64,000 bases of DNA from Pseudomonas abieticivorans (GCF_023509015.1 NZ_CP094975.1:3589501-3653500); one strand, 5' to 3'; shown: positions 27,882-39,337, counted from the first letter of the stretch. The notes: generated by a model from the sequence alone, not told the origin. Translations and numbers: made by a program.

Positions 27882-28922
27882 TCAAGGCGCAGGGTTGGGC
27901 TGGCCTTGGTGAATGGCCTCGATGCCTGCCAACACTTCATCGGATAACTTCAAGTCGAAGCTGCCCAGGTTGGCTTCCAATTGCTGGAGCGAGGTGGCAC
28001 CGATGATGTTGCTGGTGACGAACGGCTGCTGGGTGACAAACGCCAGGGCCATCTGCGAAGGGTCCAGGCCGTGTTCGCGTGCCAGGGCCACGTAGCGGCT
28101 GGTGGCGGCCACGCTTTGCGGGTTGGAGTAGCGGCTGAAGCGGCTGAACAGGGTCAAGCGCGCATTGGCGGGCCTGGCGCCGTCTTCAAATTTGCCCGAC
28201 AGCATGCCAAAGGCCAGGGGCGAGTAGGCCAGCAGGCCGCACTGTTCGCGAATGGCGATCTCGGCCAGGCCCACTTCGAAGCTGCGGTTAAGCAGGTTGT
28301 AGGGGTTTTGGATCGACACCGGGCGAGGCCAGCCGCGGCTTTCGGCCAGTTGCAGAAACTTCATGGTGCCCCACGGGGTTTCGTTGGACAGGCCCACGTG
28401 GCGGATCTTGCCGGCCTTGACTTGCTCGCCCAGCACTTCCAGGGTTTCTTCCAGTGGCGTGATCAACTGATCCTGGGAGTGCTGGTAGCCCAGCTTGCCG
28501 AAGAAGTTGGTGCTGCGCTCGGGCCAGTGCAGTTGGTACAGGTCGATCCAGTCGGTTTGCAGGCGCTTGAGGCTGGCGTCTAGCGCTTGCACGATGTGCT
28601 TGCGGTTGTGGCGCAGTTCGCCGTCGCGGATGTGGCTGATGCCGTTGCCGGGGCCGGCGATCTTGCTGGCCAGGATCCAGTCGGCACGATCGCCGCGGCT
28701 CTTGAACCAGTTACCGATGATTTTTTCGGTGCTGGCGTAGGTTTCCGGACGAGGGGGCACGGGGTACATTTCCGCCGTGTCGATGAAGTTGATGCCGGCG
28801 CCCTTGGCCCGTTCGATCTGGGCGAAGGCCTCTGCCTCGGTGTTCTGCTCGCCCCAGGTCATGGTGCCCAGGCACAGGGCGCTGACGTTCAGGTCGGTGC
28901 GGCCCAGTTGGCGATAATCCAT
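27882..28922 (-). CDS. tas: Aldo/keto reductase, Tas-like
   Basis: 346 residues, NADP(H)-dependent aldo/keto reductase. The catalytic tetrad is visible as Asp/Tyr in FIDTAEMYPVPP, Lys in ILASKIAGPG and His in LYQLHWPERS. The length and the MDYRQLGRTDLNVSALCLGTMTWG start match Tas proteins. I use the ATG at 28922; a longer frame to 29117 adds 65 unrelated residues. The physiological substrate is unknown. Confidence 0.93.
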   Translation of the reverse strand: MDYRQLGRTDLNVSALCLGTMTWGEQNTEAEAFAQIERAKGAGINFIDTAEMYPVPPRPETYASTEKIIGNWFKSRGDRADWILASKIAGPGNGISHIRDGELRHNRKHIVQALDASLKRLQTDWIDLYQLHWPERSTNFFGKLGYQHSQDQLITPLEETLEVLGEQVKAGKIRHVGLSNETPWGTMKFLQLAESRGWPRPVSIQNPYNLLNRSFEVGLAEIAIREQCGLLAYSPLAFGMLSGKFEDGARPANARLTLFSRFSRYSNPQSVAATSRYVALAREHGLDPSQMALAFVTQQPFVTSNIIGATSLQQLEANLGSFDLKLSDEVLAGIEAIHQGQPNPAP

Positions 28923-29172
28923 CCTGTTTCTCCTCAACGCAAAAGGAATCATAAAAGCAGGTTGATATTTTTTTCGCAATCTGGATAATTCGCCCCCTCT
29001 CTGTGCAGTGGAAGTGATGCGCCGCTTGCCGAAGAATCTTGCCGTATATCTGACGCGCTGACCCGAGCCCCCGAAAGCGTCTGTATCCGGCTGCCTTTGA
29101 CTTGTCAAAGTACGCACTATTCAGTAAGATCTGCCGTCTATTTTTGCTGGGCGGCCTTCGAGGCTATAAAGA

Positions 29173-29601
29173 ATGAAAACTTTTACTGCTAAACCGGAAA
29201 CAGTAAAACGCGAGTGGTTCGTCGTTGATGCTGCTGGTCAGACCCTGGGTCGTCTGGCTACTGAAATCGCGAGCCGTCTGCGTGGCAAGCACAAACCAGA
29301 ATACACCCCTCACGTTGACACCGGCGACTACATCGTCGTCATCAACGCCGAGCAGATCCGTGTGACTGGCGCCAAGACCACTGACAAAATGTACTACTCC
29401 CACTCCGGTTTCCCGGGCGGCATCAAGTCGATCAACTTTGAAAAGCTGATCGCCAAGGCCCCTGAGCGCGTGATCGAGACCGCGGTCAAAGGCATGCTGC
29501 CTAAGAACCCGCTGGGTCGCGACATGTACCGTAAGCTGAAAGTCTATGCGGGCGCTGCTCACCCTCATACTGCTCAGCAGCCCCAAGAACTGAAGATTTA
29601 A
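29173..29601 (+). CDS. rplM: 50S ribosomal protein L13
   Basis: 142 residues, full length. Signatures are [20 protein letters not shown] and the C-terminal [18 protein letters not shown]. It is an early-assembly large-subunit protein, encoded 14 bp before rpsI in the universally conserved rplM-rpsI pair. Codon use is typical of a highly expressed gene. Confidence 0.99.
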   Translation: MKTFTAKPETVKREWFVVDAAGQTLGRLATEIASRLRGKHKPEYTPHVDTGDYIVVINAEQIRVTGAKTTDKMYYSHSGFPGGIKSINFEKLIAKAPERVIETAVKGMLPKNPLGRDMYRKLKVYAGAAHPHTAQQPQELKI

Positions 29602-29615
29602 CGGAATAGTTCATT

Positions 29616-30008
29616 ATGTCGGCGACTCAAAATTACGGCACTGGCCGTCGCAAGACTGCAACCGCACGCGTTTTCCTGCGTCCGGGTACTGGTAACATCT
29701 CCATCAACAACCGCACCCTGGAATCGTTCTTCGGCCGCGAAACTGCCCGCATGGTAGTTCGTCAGCCGCTGGAACTGACCGAGACCACTGAGAAGTTCGA
29801 CATCTACGTCACCGTTATCGGTGGTGGTGTCAGCGGTCAGGCCGGTGCGATCCGTCACGGTATCACCCGTGCACTGATGCAGTACGACGAAACCCTGCGT
29901 GGCGCTCTGCGCAAAGCTGGCTTCGTGACTCGCGATGCCCGTGAAGTTGAACGTAAGAAAGTCGGTCTGCGTAAAGCGCGTAAGCGTCCGCAGTACTCGA
30001 AGCGTTAA
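29616..30008 (+). CDS. rpsI: 30S ribosomal protein S9
   Basis: 130 residues ending in RKRPQYSKR, the basic tail that reaches the P-site tRNA in the ribosome. [18 protein letters not shown] is the S9 N-terminal signature. Second gene of the rplM-rpsI operon, followed by a strong terminator. Confidence 0.99.
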   Translation: MSATQNYGTGRRKTATARVFLRPGTGNISINNRTLESFFGRETARMVVRQPLELTETTEKFDIYVTVIGGGVSGQAGAIRHGITRALMQYDETLRGALRKAGFVTRDAREVERKKVGLRKARKRPQYSKR

Positions 30009-30036
30009 TTCGCCCCTCGCGAATACGCTCAAAAGA

Positions 30037-30069
30037 AGCCCGGTTCCTTTTTGGAATCGGGCTTTTTTT
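30037..30069 (+). terminator. rpsI terminator
   Basis: Stem AGCCCGGTTCC/GGAATCGGGCT around a T-rich loop, then seven T. Confidence 0.9.
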
Positions 30070-30324
30070 ATGTCGTCTAGACTACGGGGTGCTATTCCTT
30101 AGGAAGGCGTTGCCGCGTTGCTCCGTGACGATGTGTCGCACGCTCGCAGCCCATGGGCTATAAGGGATGCAGCGGTTTTCGTGGGGTAATCCCCTTGTGA
30201 ATGTATGGGCTTTTCATTACCATTCGGCAGTTTTCCGGTGGCGCACGAAGTGCCCGGCAATTCAGTTACAACAATGCGATGCCTGTCGAAACAGGCCAAA
30301 AAAAAGCTGATGGGAGAGGACTGA
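30070..30324 (+). other. petABC upstream region, no gene seen
   Basis: 255 bp between the rpsI terminator and petA. No convincing ORF or RNA gene. It ends in an A-run and GGGAGAGGA, the petA ribosome site. It presumably holds the bc1 operon promoter; no sigma-70 pair stands out. Confidence 0.5.
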
Positions 30325-30918
30325 ATGAGCAATGACGGCGTGAATGCAGGCCGGCGTCGCTTCCTCGTAGCTGCCACCTCAGTGGTCGGCGCAGCAGGAG
30401 CGGTAGGGGCTGCGGTCCCATTTGTGGGGTCGTGGTTTCCCAGCGCCAAGGCCAAGGCAGCAGGGGCCCCGGTCAAGGTCAACATCAGCAAGGTCGAGCC
30501 GGGCCAGCAGATGATTGCCGAATGGCGTGGGCAGCCCATCTTCATCGTGCGCCGTACCGAATTGATCCTCTCCAACCTGACCAAGATCGAGGGCCAGCTC
30601 TCCGATCCCGAGTCCAAGAATTCCGTCCAGCCTGAATACGTCGATCACAAGCTGCGCTCGATCAAGCCTGAGCTGGTGATCTTGATTGGTATCTGCACGC
30701 ACCTGGGCTGCTCGCCCACCTTCCGCCCGGAAGTGGCCCCGGCAGACCTGGGCAAGGATTGGGTCGGCGGCTATTTCTGCCCTTGCCACGGTTCCCACTA
30801 CGATCTTGCCGGTCGCGTGTACAAGTCACAGCCAGCGCCTCTCAACCTGCCTGTGCCTCCTCACTCTTACGAGTCGGACGCCATTGTCGTCCTTGGCGTC
30901 GATCAGGAGAAAAAGTGA
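30325..30918 (+). CDS. petA: Ubiquinol-cytochrome c reductase Rieske iron-sulfur subunit
   Basis: 197 residues. A twin-arginine signal/anchor (GRRRFLVAATSVVGAAGAVG) precedes the Rieske domain, whose 2Fe-2S ligands lie in CTHLGCSPTF (about 124) and CPCHGSHYD (about 151). It passes electrons from ubiquinol to cytochrome c1 in complex III. The stop overlaps the petB ATG by one base. Confidence 0.98.
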   Translation: MSNDGVNAGRRRFLVAATSVVGAAGAVGAAVPFVGSWFPSAKAKAAGAPVKVNISKVEPGQQMIAEWRGQPIFIVRRTELILSNLTKIEGQLSDPESKNSVQPEYVDHKLRSIKPELVILIGICTHLGCSPTFRPEVAPADLGKDWVGGYFCPCHGSHYDLAGRVYKSQPAPLNLPVPPHSYESDAIVVLGVDQEKK

Positions 30919-32129
30919 TGAGTAAATTCATGGATTGGGTGGATGCGCGCTTTCCTGCCACCAAGATGTGGGAAGACCACCTCAGCAAGTACTATGCCCC
31001 GAAGAACTTCAACTTCTTCTACTTCTTTGGCTCCCTCGCGCTGCTGGTGCTGGTCAATCAGATCGTCACGGGGGTGTGGCTGACCATGAGCTACACGCCA
31101 TCGGCCGAAGAGGCGTTCGCCTCGGTCGAGGGCATCATGCGGGACGTCGAATACGGCTGGATACTGCGCTTGCTGCACTCCACCGGCGCATCAGCGTTTT
31201 TTATCGTGGTGTACCTGCACATGTTCCGCGGCCTGCTCTACGGCTCGTACAAGAAGCCGCGCGAGCTGGTATGGATCTTCGGCATGCTGATCTACCTGGC
31301 GCTGATGGCCGAGGCCTTCATGGGGTACTTGCTGCCGTGGGGGCAAATGTCCTATTGGGGGGCCCAGGTGATTATTTCGCTGTTCGGCGCCATCCCGGTG
31401 ATTGGTAACGACCTGACCCAGTGGATTCGGGGCGACTACCTGATTTCCGGTATCACCTTGAACCGCTTTTTCGCGCTGCACGTGATCGCCTTGCCCATCG
31501 TGATCCTGGGCCTGGTGGTGCTGCACGTGCTGGCTTTGCACGAGGTGGGCTCGAACAACCCCGACGGCATCGAGATCAAGAAGCTCAAGGATGAAAATGG
31601 CGTACCGCTGGATGGCATCGCCTTCCACCCCTACTACACGGTGAAGGATATCGTCGGCGTGGTGGTGTTTCTGTTCGTGTTCTGCTCGGTGGTGTTTTTC
31701 TTCCCCGAGATGGGCGGCTATTTCCTCGAGAAGCCCAACTTCGAGCAAGCCAACGCCTTCAAGACCCCCGAACACATTGCCCCGGTATGGTACTTCACGC
31801 CGTTCTACGCGATCTTGCGCGCGGTGCCCGACAAGCTGTTCGGGGTGATGGCCATGGGGGCGGCGATTGCCGTGCTGTTCGTGCTGCCGTGGCTGGACAG
31901 AAGCCCGGTCAAGTCGATGCGCTACAAGGGCTGGCTGAGTCGGCTGTGGCTCACGCTGTTTTGCGTGTCGTTCGTAATCCTTGGCTACCTCGGCGTGCAG
32001 GCGCCTACCCCTGAGCGAACGCTGGTGTCGCAAGTGTGCACCGTGCTGTATTTCGCCTACTTCCTGCTGATGCCGTTCTACACCCGGCTCGAGAAGACCA
32101 AACCGGTACCGGAAAGGGTGACTGGCTGA
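30918..32129 (+). CDS. petB: Ubiquinol-cytochrome c reductase cytochrome b subunit
   Basis: 403 residues, eight predicted membrane helices. Heme-ligand His residues occur in LLHSTGASAFFIVVYLHMF and in ALHVIALPIVILGLVVLHV. The quinol-oxidation motif is PVWY (in APVWYFTPFYAILR) rather than the common PEWY. I use the ATG at 30918; an upstream in-frame extension overlaps petA out of register. It overlaps petC by one base. Confidence 0.97.
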   Translation: MSKFMDWVDARFPATKMWEDHLSKYYAPKNFNFFYFFGSLALLVLVNQIVTGVWLTMSYTPSAEEAFASVEGIMRDVEYGWILRLLHSTGASAFFIVVYLHMFRGLLYGSYKKPRELVWIFGMLIYLALMAEAFMGYLLPWGQMSYWGAQVIISLFGAIPVIGNDLTQWIRGDYLISGITLNRFFALHVIALPIVILGLVVLHVLALHEVGSNNPDGIEIKKLKDENGVPLDGIAFHPYYTVKDIVGVVVFLFVFCSVVFFFPEMGGYFLEKPNFEQANAFKTPEHIAPVWYFTPFYAILRAVPDKLFGVMAMGAAIAVLFVLPWLDRSPVKSMRYKGWLSRLWLTLFCVSFVILGYLGVQAPTPERTLVSQVCTVLYFAYFLLMPFYTRLEKTKPVPERVTG

Positions 32130-32908
32130 TGAAAAAATTATTTGCGGTGTTCCTGCTCGCACTGATGCCTGCCATTGCCTTTGCCGCCGAGAGTGGCCCT
32201 GAGTTGGATAAAGTCGATATCGACCTTGCCGACAAGGCTGCCCTGCAGGATGGTGCGCGGACCTTCACCAACTATTGCATGGGCTGCCACAGCGCCAAGT
32301 TCCAGCGTTACGAGCGGGTGGCCGACGACCTGGGTATCCCCCATGACCTGATGCTGGAAAAACTGATCTTCACCGGTGCGAAGATCGGCGACCACATGGC
32401 CATTGGCATGCAGTCGGCCGACGCCAAGGCCTGGTTCGGCGCGGCGCCACCTGACCTGACCCTGGTGGCGCGGGTGCGCGGTACCGATTGGCTGTATTCC
32501 TACCTGCGGGCCTTCTACGAGGATCCGGCGCGGCCCTGGGGCGTGAACAACAAAGTGTTCCCCAACGTTGGCATGCCCAACGTGCTGGTCGGGCTGCAGG
32601 GGCGTCAGGTGATTGGTTGCAAGCAGGTGCAGGTGGAAACCGATGGGAAGAAGCAATACGACCCGCTGACCGGGTCGCCCTTGACCCACGAAGCCTGCGA
32701 CCAGCTGACCATCGTGCCCAAGACCGGCACCCTGAACGAGGAGCAGTTCGACGAGAAGATCAAGAACCTGGTGACCTTCCTCGCATACTCCGCCAACCCG
32801 GTAAAACTGCAGAGCCAGCGTATCGGTACCTATGTGCTGCTTTATCTGGCATTCTTGTTCGTCTTCGCCTACCTGCTCAAGCGCGAGTACTGGAAGGACG
32901 TTCACTGA
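32129..32908 (+). CDS. petC: Ubiquinol-cytochrome c reductase cytochrome c1
   Basis: 259 residues with a signal peptide (KKLFAVFLLALMPAIAFAAE), one c-type heme site CMGCH near residue 49, and a C-terminal anchor (TYVLLYLAFLFVFAYLLKREY). It delivers electrons from the Rieske protein to periplasmic cytochromes c. Third gene of petABC, with one-base overlap upstream. Confidence 0.97.
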   Translation: MKKLFAVFLLALMPAIAFAAESGPELDKVDIDLADKAALQDGARTFTNYCMGCHSAKFQRYERVADDLGIPHDLMLEKLIFTGAKIGDHMAIGMQSADAKAWFGAAPPDLTLVARVRGTDWLYSYLRAFYEDPARPWGVNNKVFPNVGMPNVLVGLQGRQVIGCKQVQVETDGKKQYDPLTGSPLTHEACDQLTIVPKTGTLNEEQFDEKIKNLVTFLAYSANPVKLQSQRIGTYVLLYLAFLFVFAYLLKREYWKDVH

Positions 32909-32936
32909 TCATGCTGTAAGATGGGCGGTTATTGCG

Positions 32937-32986
32937 CGCGCCCCCGGGCGACCCCTGTTTATTGCAGGGGGCGTTCCGGGGGCGCG
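32937..32986 (+). other. Nested hairpin between petC and sspA
   Basis: Outer 11-bp perfect arms CGCGCCCCCGG/CCGGGGGCGCG enclose an inner CCCCTG/CAGGGG hairpin. It is very stable and has no U-run, so it is unlikely to be a simple terminator. It lies 29 bp after the petC stop and 45 bp before the sspA ATG. Confidence 0.7.
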
Positions 32987-33031
32987 TTCGCTTATGTGCT
33001 TCACTAATTTCTATACGCGAGGAGGACCGCC

Positions 33032-33649
33032 ATGGGCGTGACCAACCGGTTGGCCTGTTACTCCGACCCCGCCGACCACTATTCTCACCGAGTGCGCATG
33101 GTACTCGCCGAGAAGGGTGTCAGCGCCGAGATCATCAGTGTGGAGGCGGGTCGTCAGCCGCCGAAGCTGATCGAAGTGAACCCTTATGGCAGCCTGCCAA
33201 CGTTGGTGGATCGTGATTTGGCTCTGTACGAATCAACGGTGGTAATGGAATATCTGGATGAGCGTTATCCGCATCCGCCCCTGTTGCCGGTGTACCCGGT
33301 GGCCAGGGCCAACAGCCGCTTGCTGATCCACCGGATCCAGCGCGATTGGTGTGGGCTGGTTGACCAGATCCTCGACACGCGTACCAAGGAAGCCGTGCGT
33401 GCCCAGGCCCGTAAAGAGTTGCGCGAAAGCCTGACCGGCGTTTCGCCGTTGTTTGCCGACAAGCCTTGTTTCCTCAGTGAGGAGCTAAGTCTGGTTGACT
33501 GTTGTCTATTGCCCATACTCTGGCGTTTGCCGATCATGGGTATCGAATTGCCGCGGCCTGCAAAGCCGCTGCTGGACTATATGGAGCGTCAGTTTGCGCG
33601 CGAGGCCTTCCAACAGAGCCTTTCGCCGGCTGAACGTGAAATGCGATAG
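33032..33649 (+). CDS. sspA: Stringent starvation protein A
   Basis: 205 residues with a GST-like fold ([49 protein letters not shown]). SspA is an RNA polymerase-associated transcription regulator, not a detoxifying enzyme. GAGGAGG lies just before its ATG. It follows petABC after a nested hairpin and is followed by sspB. Confidence 0.96.
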   Translation: MGVTNRLACYSDPADHYSHRVRMVLAEKGVSAEIISVEAGRQPPKLIEVNPYGSLPTLVDRDLALYESTVVMEYLDERYPHPPLLPVYPVARANSRLLIHRIQRDWCGLVDQILDTRTKEAVRAQARKELRESLTGVSPLFADKPCFLSEELSLVDCCLLPILWRLPIMGIELPRPAKPLLDYMERQFAREAFQQSLSPAEREMR

Positions 33650-33667
33650 GTTTTTGAGGAGCCGTTG

Positions 33668-34090
33668 ATGAACTCCAGTCGTCCCTACATGGTACGTGCG
33701 CTCTACGAATGGATCGTGGACAACGATTGCACCCCACACATGCTGGTCAATTCCGAGCATCGGTCGGTACAGATCCCCAAGGGTTTTGCCAGCGATGGCC
33801 AGATCGTGCTCAATGTTTCACCCAGCGCCGTTCGCCATTTGCACATGGATAACGACGCGGTCAGCTTCGAAGGTCGCTTCGGCGGCGTGGCGCACACCCT
33901 GTACGTGCCCATAGGCGCGATCCTGGGCGTTTACGCGCGCGAGAATGGCCAGGGCATGGTCTTCGACATGGAAGCGCCAGGCGCTGAAGAAGAGGCGCTT
34001 GAGGTTGAAGAAGGCCAGCCGGGCGATGATGTCCCGCCGGGTGGCCGACCGCGGCCAGCAGGCCGTCCAAGCCTGAAAGTGGTGAAATAA
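33668..34090 (+). CDS. sspB: ClpXP adaptor SspB
   Basis: 140 residues: a conserved substrate-binding domain (SRPYMVRALYEWIVDNDCTPH), a flexible acidic/proline-rich linker, and a terminal RPSLKVVK, the ClpX-docking peptide of the family. It delivers ssrA-tagged proteins to ClpXP. The ATG at 33668 is correctly spaced from GAGGAG; a TTG immediately before it is in frame but unnecessary. Confidence 0.96.
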   Translation: MNSSRPYMVRALYEWIVDNDCTPHMLVNSEHRSVQIPKGFASDGQIVLNVSPSAVRHLHMDNDAVSFEGRFGGVAHTLYVPIGAILGVYARENGQGMVFDMEAPGAEEEALEVEEGQPGDDVPPGGRPRPAGRPSLKVVK

Positions 34091-34119
34091 AAAAAGGCGA
34101 CCCGAGGGTCGCCTTTTTC
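34091..34119. terminator. Bidirectional terminator between sspB and the BON gene
   Basis: GGCGACCC/GGGTCGCC stem with an A-run before and a T-run after. It lies between convergent genes. Confidence 0.9.
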
Positions 34120-34131
34120 ATGCTCGGTCGA

Positions 34132-35811
<1,680 letters not shown>

Positions 35812-35812
<1 letters not shown>

Positions 35813-37587
35813 TACTGCGGGGTGTCCGGCAGGCGCTGGATTTGGCCGCCATTGAACTGGGCCCACGGCAGCTCGCGCTGCACGCGTTGGCCCTGGCTCA
35901 GGCTCAGGTTGCCCGACAGGCCTTGCACGCGGTTGTCTGGCAGCGCCTTGAGCTGGCCCAGGCGCGGTGCCAGGGTGAAAGCGTCCACGCCCATGGCGTA
36001 CAGGCGGCCCAAGCTGCCGCCGGCCTGGGGCCACTGCTTGACCACTTGCTGGCGCAGGCCGTTGCTGGTGTCCAGCAGCCATGGGGTTTCGCAGAAGCGG
36101 ATGCCGTTCATGTCGTTGTACTGCGCCTGGTCGCCAGTGGCGCTGAAGACGTTGGAGGTGGCGTAGACCGGCACGTCGCCGGCGTACTGATAGTTGAGCG
36201 TCGGCTTGATTTGCTGGGCCAGTTGCGGGGTGGAAGCCAGGAAGATGAAGTTCACGTCCTGACGGCGCGACGGTGTGCCGCCCTGACCGGTCCCACGCAC
36301 TTGCATCAGTTGGGCAATCTGCTGCGCCAGCGCGACCGGCTGGTCGACGCGCTCGGAGCCCAGCAGTTGGCCGCCATTGGCTTCGAAGTCCTGGCGGAAG
36401 GCGGCCAGCACACGGTCGCCCCATTCGCCGCGTGGCACCAGGGCCACGGCGGTGTGCAGGCCGTCGGCGCGGGCGCGGCGGGACACTTCGCGAGCTTCGT
36501 CTTCAGCGGCAAGGCCGAACTGGAACAGCTGTGGCGGGCCGCCGGCGGTAGTGTCGCTGTAGTTCAGTGCCAGGGTGGTGATGGGCAATTGCGGGTGCGA
36601 CGTCAGTTGCTTGACCAGGGTTTTTTCCAGCGGGCCGACCACCAACTGCGCGCCGGCGGCCTGGGCCTGGCGATAGAAGTCATCCATGGAAGTGACGCGC
36701 GAGCTGTCGAACACTTCGATGGCAGGTGGTTTCTGGCCAGCTTGCTGGGCTTGGTAATAGGCGGCCATGAAGCCGTCGCGCAGGGCGCGGCCCACCGAGG
36801 CCAGTTGGCCTTGTTGGGGCAGCAGCAGGGCGATCTTGGTCAGCGGAACGTCGGCCAGCTCTTTGAGCTTGACCAGGGCGCCAGGCAGTTGCTTGGCGGC
36901 CGGGTGGCCGGGGTGCTGGGCACGCCAGGTATCGATCGCGGTTTTTTGCTGGTCCAGGGTGCCGGCGCTTTTAACTGCCAGGGCCAGGCTCTGCCAGCCG
37001 GCCAGGTCGTCGTTGCCGCTGGCTTGCAACTGCTCGACCGGCAGGCTGGCCACCAAGGCCCAGATCGCTTCGTGGTTGGCGTTGGCGGCATCACCACTGA
37101 TCAGTGGGGCGATGAACACCCGCTCACGCGCGGCGGCCAGGGTCTGGTTATCGGCTTCCAGGGCGCGGGCGCGTACGGTATGGGTGCGCACCTGTTGCTC
37201 CACCGACAGCTCGCCCAGGTGTTCCAGGCTTGGGTGGTTCAAGGCAGCCAGGGCTTCCTTGGGTTGGTTGCGTGCCATGGCCAGTTCCGCGGCCAGGGTG
37301 CTGGCCTGGATCTGCGCGCCGGGCTTGAGCACGCCGAGTTGCACTTGGGCAAGGATCTGCGTGGCGCGGGCAGTGTCTTTCTGCTGGTAAGCCTGGTCGG
37401 CTGCGCTCAGGCGCAGTTGCGAGGCTTTTTCCGGCGTGCTGGCGCTGGCAGCCTGCTCAAGCAGTTGCTCGATGGAGGCATCGGGGGTGCGGGGCAGTTC
37501 ACCCAGGCTGGACGAAGGCGAGCTGGCGCAGGCCGCCAACAGCACGGCCAGGCAGAGGGCAGAGAACAGCCGCAGGCAAGCAATCAT
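35812..37587 (-). CDS. lpoA: Penicillin-binding protein activator LpoA-like lipoprotein
   Basis: 591 residues. Lipobox LLAACAS near residue 20; a helical TPR-like N-terminal half and a C-terminal periplasmic-binding-protein-like domain (TKIALLLPQQGQLASVGRALRDGF...). LpoA reaches through peptidoglycan to activate PBP1A. It is divergent from rsmI, as in E. coli, which supports orthology despite low sequence conservation. Confidence 0.93.
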
Positions 37588-37776
37588 GACTATCTTCCTG
37601 ATCTGAATCGGTTTGACCGGCGATTGTACCCAAGCGCTGGCCTGGGCGCGAACTCACTGGCGTGAAACGCAGGTTTTGCTGTGTACAAAAGTTTTCGGCG
37701 GTGCTTGAGATGTTGCGCCGTGACGACGTGGCGCCAGGCTGTACAATGGCGGTTTTGCCAACCAAAGGTGTGTGCT

Positions 37777-38649
37777 GTGACTGCTCCGGGTGCTTCTAAT
37801 TCCACTGCTGGCACACTTTATGTGGTCGCGACCCCCATCGGTAACCTGGACGACATGAGTGCGCGGGCCCTCAAGGTACTGGCTGACGTGGCGCTGATTG
37901 CCGCCGAGGACACCCGCCACTCGATCCGCCTGCTCCAGCACTTTGGCATCCAGACCCCGTTGGCGGCCTGCCACGAACACAATGAGCGCGATGAGGGTGG
38001 GCGCTTTTTGACCAAGCTGCTGGCTGGCGAAAGCGTGGCGCTGATTTCCGACGCGGGCACGCCGCTGATCTCCGACCCCGGTTACCACCTGGTGCGTCAG
38101 GCCCGGGCCGCCGGCGTGGCGGTGGTGCCGGTGCCGGGTGCCTGCGCCTTGATCGCGGCGCTGTCGGCTGCCGGCTTGCCATCGGACCGCTTCATTTTCG
38201 AAGGCTTCCTGCCCGCCAAGGCCGTCGGCCGCCGCGCGCGACTGGAGTTGGTTAAGGAAGAGCCGCGCACGCTGATCTTTTATGAGGCCCCGCACCGCAT
38301 CCTCGAATGCCTGCAGGACATGGAGGCGGTATTTGGCCCCGAGCGGCCGGCGTTGCTGGCGCGTGAGCTGACCAAGACCTTCGAAACGCTCAAGGGGTTG
38401 CCCCTGGCCGAGCTGCGCGCCTTTGTCGAAGGCGACAGCAACCAGCAGCGCGGCGAGTGCGTGGTGTTGGTCGCGGGCTGGACCGCGCCGGAAAACGAAG
38501 AGGCAGTGAGTGGCGAGGTGATGCGCATCCTCGACCTGTTGTTGGCCGAGATGCCGCTCAAGCGCGCAGCGGCCTTGGCGGCCGAGATCACCGGTGTGCG
38601 CAAGAACGTGCTGTACCAGGTGGCCCTGGAAAAACAGAAGCCGGCGTAA
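37777..38649 (+). CDS. rsmI: 16S rRNA (cytidine-1402-2'-O)-methyltransferase RsmI
   Basis: 290 residues, tetrapyrrole-methylase fold. Signatures are LYVVATPIGNLDDMSARAL and SDAGTPLISDPGY. I choose the GTG at 37777: AAAGG lies eight bases upstream and the protein then starts VTAPGASN. The in-frame ATG at 37681 would overlap the divergent promoter and adds unrelated residues. It methylates C1402 of 16S rRNA together with RsmH, encoded further down. Confidence 0.95.
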   Translation: MTAPGASNSTAGTLYVVATPIGNLDDMSARALKVLADVALIAAEDTRHSIRLLQHFGIQTPLAACHEHNERDEGGRFLTKLLAGESVALISDAGTPLISDPGYHLVRQARAAGVAVVPVPGACALIAALSAAGLPSDRFIFEGFLPAKAVGRRARLELVKEEPRTLIFYEAPHRILECLQDMEAVFGPERPALLARELTKTFETLKGLPLAELRAFVEGDSNQQRGECVVLVAGWTAPENEEAVSGEVMRILDLLLAEMPLKRAAALAAEITGVRKNVLYQVALEKQKPA

Positions 38650-38661
38650 GCCTAAACCTAT

Positions 38662-38702
38662 AAGCTGCAAGCTAGAGGCTGCGCGCAATCAGCTTGCAGC
38701 TT
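38662..38702. repeat. Inverted repeat between rsmI and rnpB
   Basis: Perfect 12-bp arms AAGCTGCAAGCT/AGCTTGCAGCTT around a 17-bp loop, 13 bp after the rsmI stop. No T-run follows. It resembles scattered AGCTTGCAGCTT-type intergenic repeats of Pseudomonas. Confidence 0.7.
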
Positions 38703-38738
38703 GTGGCTTGGGGCTCAAAGCTGTAACCTTGTCGGCGG

Positions 38739-39098
38739 AGAGTCGATTGGACAGTCGCTGCCTTCTTTTGTTCCGCAAAAGAGGGGGGAGGAAAGTCCGG
38801 GCTCCATAGGGCAGAGTGCCAGGTAACACCTGGGAGGCGCGAGCCTACGGAAAGTGCCACAGAAAATAACCGCCTAAGCGCGCAAGCGCCGGTAAGGGTG
38901 AAAAGGTGCGGTAAGAGCGCACCGCACGTCTGGTAACAGTTCGTGGCTAGGCAAACCCCACTCGGAGCAAGACCAAATAGGGTTCCATATGGCGCGGCCC
39001 GCGTTGGAACCGGGTAGGTTGCTAAAGGTGTCCAGTGATGGCCATCGTAGAGGAATGACTGTTCTCGACAGAACCCGGCTTACAGATCGACTCTCCAC
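38739..39098 (+). ncRNA. rnpB: RNase P catalytic RNA (M1 RNA), type A
   Basis: About 360 nt. The conserved core elements are present: GAGGAAAGTCCGGGCTCC near the 5' end, ACAGAAAATA in the middle, and the 3' ACAGAACCCGGCTTACAG segment. The 5' AGAGTCGATT pairs with the 3' AATCGACT-like end (GATCGACTCT) to close the molecule. It processes tRNA 5' ends with RnpA. The exact ends are estimated. Confidence 0.96.
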
Positions 39099-39109
39099 CT
39101 CTCCCTCCC

Positions 39110-39138
39110 TCGCTTCAATCAATAGCCGAAGCGATTTG
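39110..39138 (+). terminator. Probable rnpB terminator
   Basis: TCGCTTC/GAAGCGA stem with an 11-nt loop and a short T-run, 12 bp after the mature rnpB end. Confidence 0.45.
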
Positions 39139-39301
39139 TAATACCGAAAAAATCTTACACTTAATAAATTACTTTAACTTTGTGACGTAGCTCCTTGAGT
39201 TTACTTCGCTTTGTTCCCTCGCTACGTCCGGAAATTGCCCCCCCGCCTTCTCTTTGTCTCGTAAATCTCCGATCTGTAAGGCTTTTCCTTACGAGCGCGC
39301 C

Positions 39302-39331
39302 TTGACGGTGGTACGGGCGCATTCCTATAGT
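39302..39331 (+). promoter_or_regulatory. Sigma-70 promoter of the dcw cluster
   Basis: TTGACG (39302-39307) and TATAGT (39326-39331) separated by 18 bp. The predicted start is near 39338, giving a leader of about 66 nt before mraZ. It is the only strong promoter-like pair in the 300-bp gap after rnpB. Confidence 0.7.
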
Positions 39332-39337
39332 GTGCGC

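Noticed and set aside
35813..36424. N-terminal extension of YraN inside the LpoA-like gene
   Set aside because: The frame is open by chance; homology begins at the ATG that overlaps the lpoA stop.
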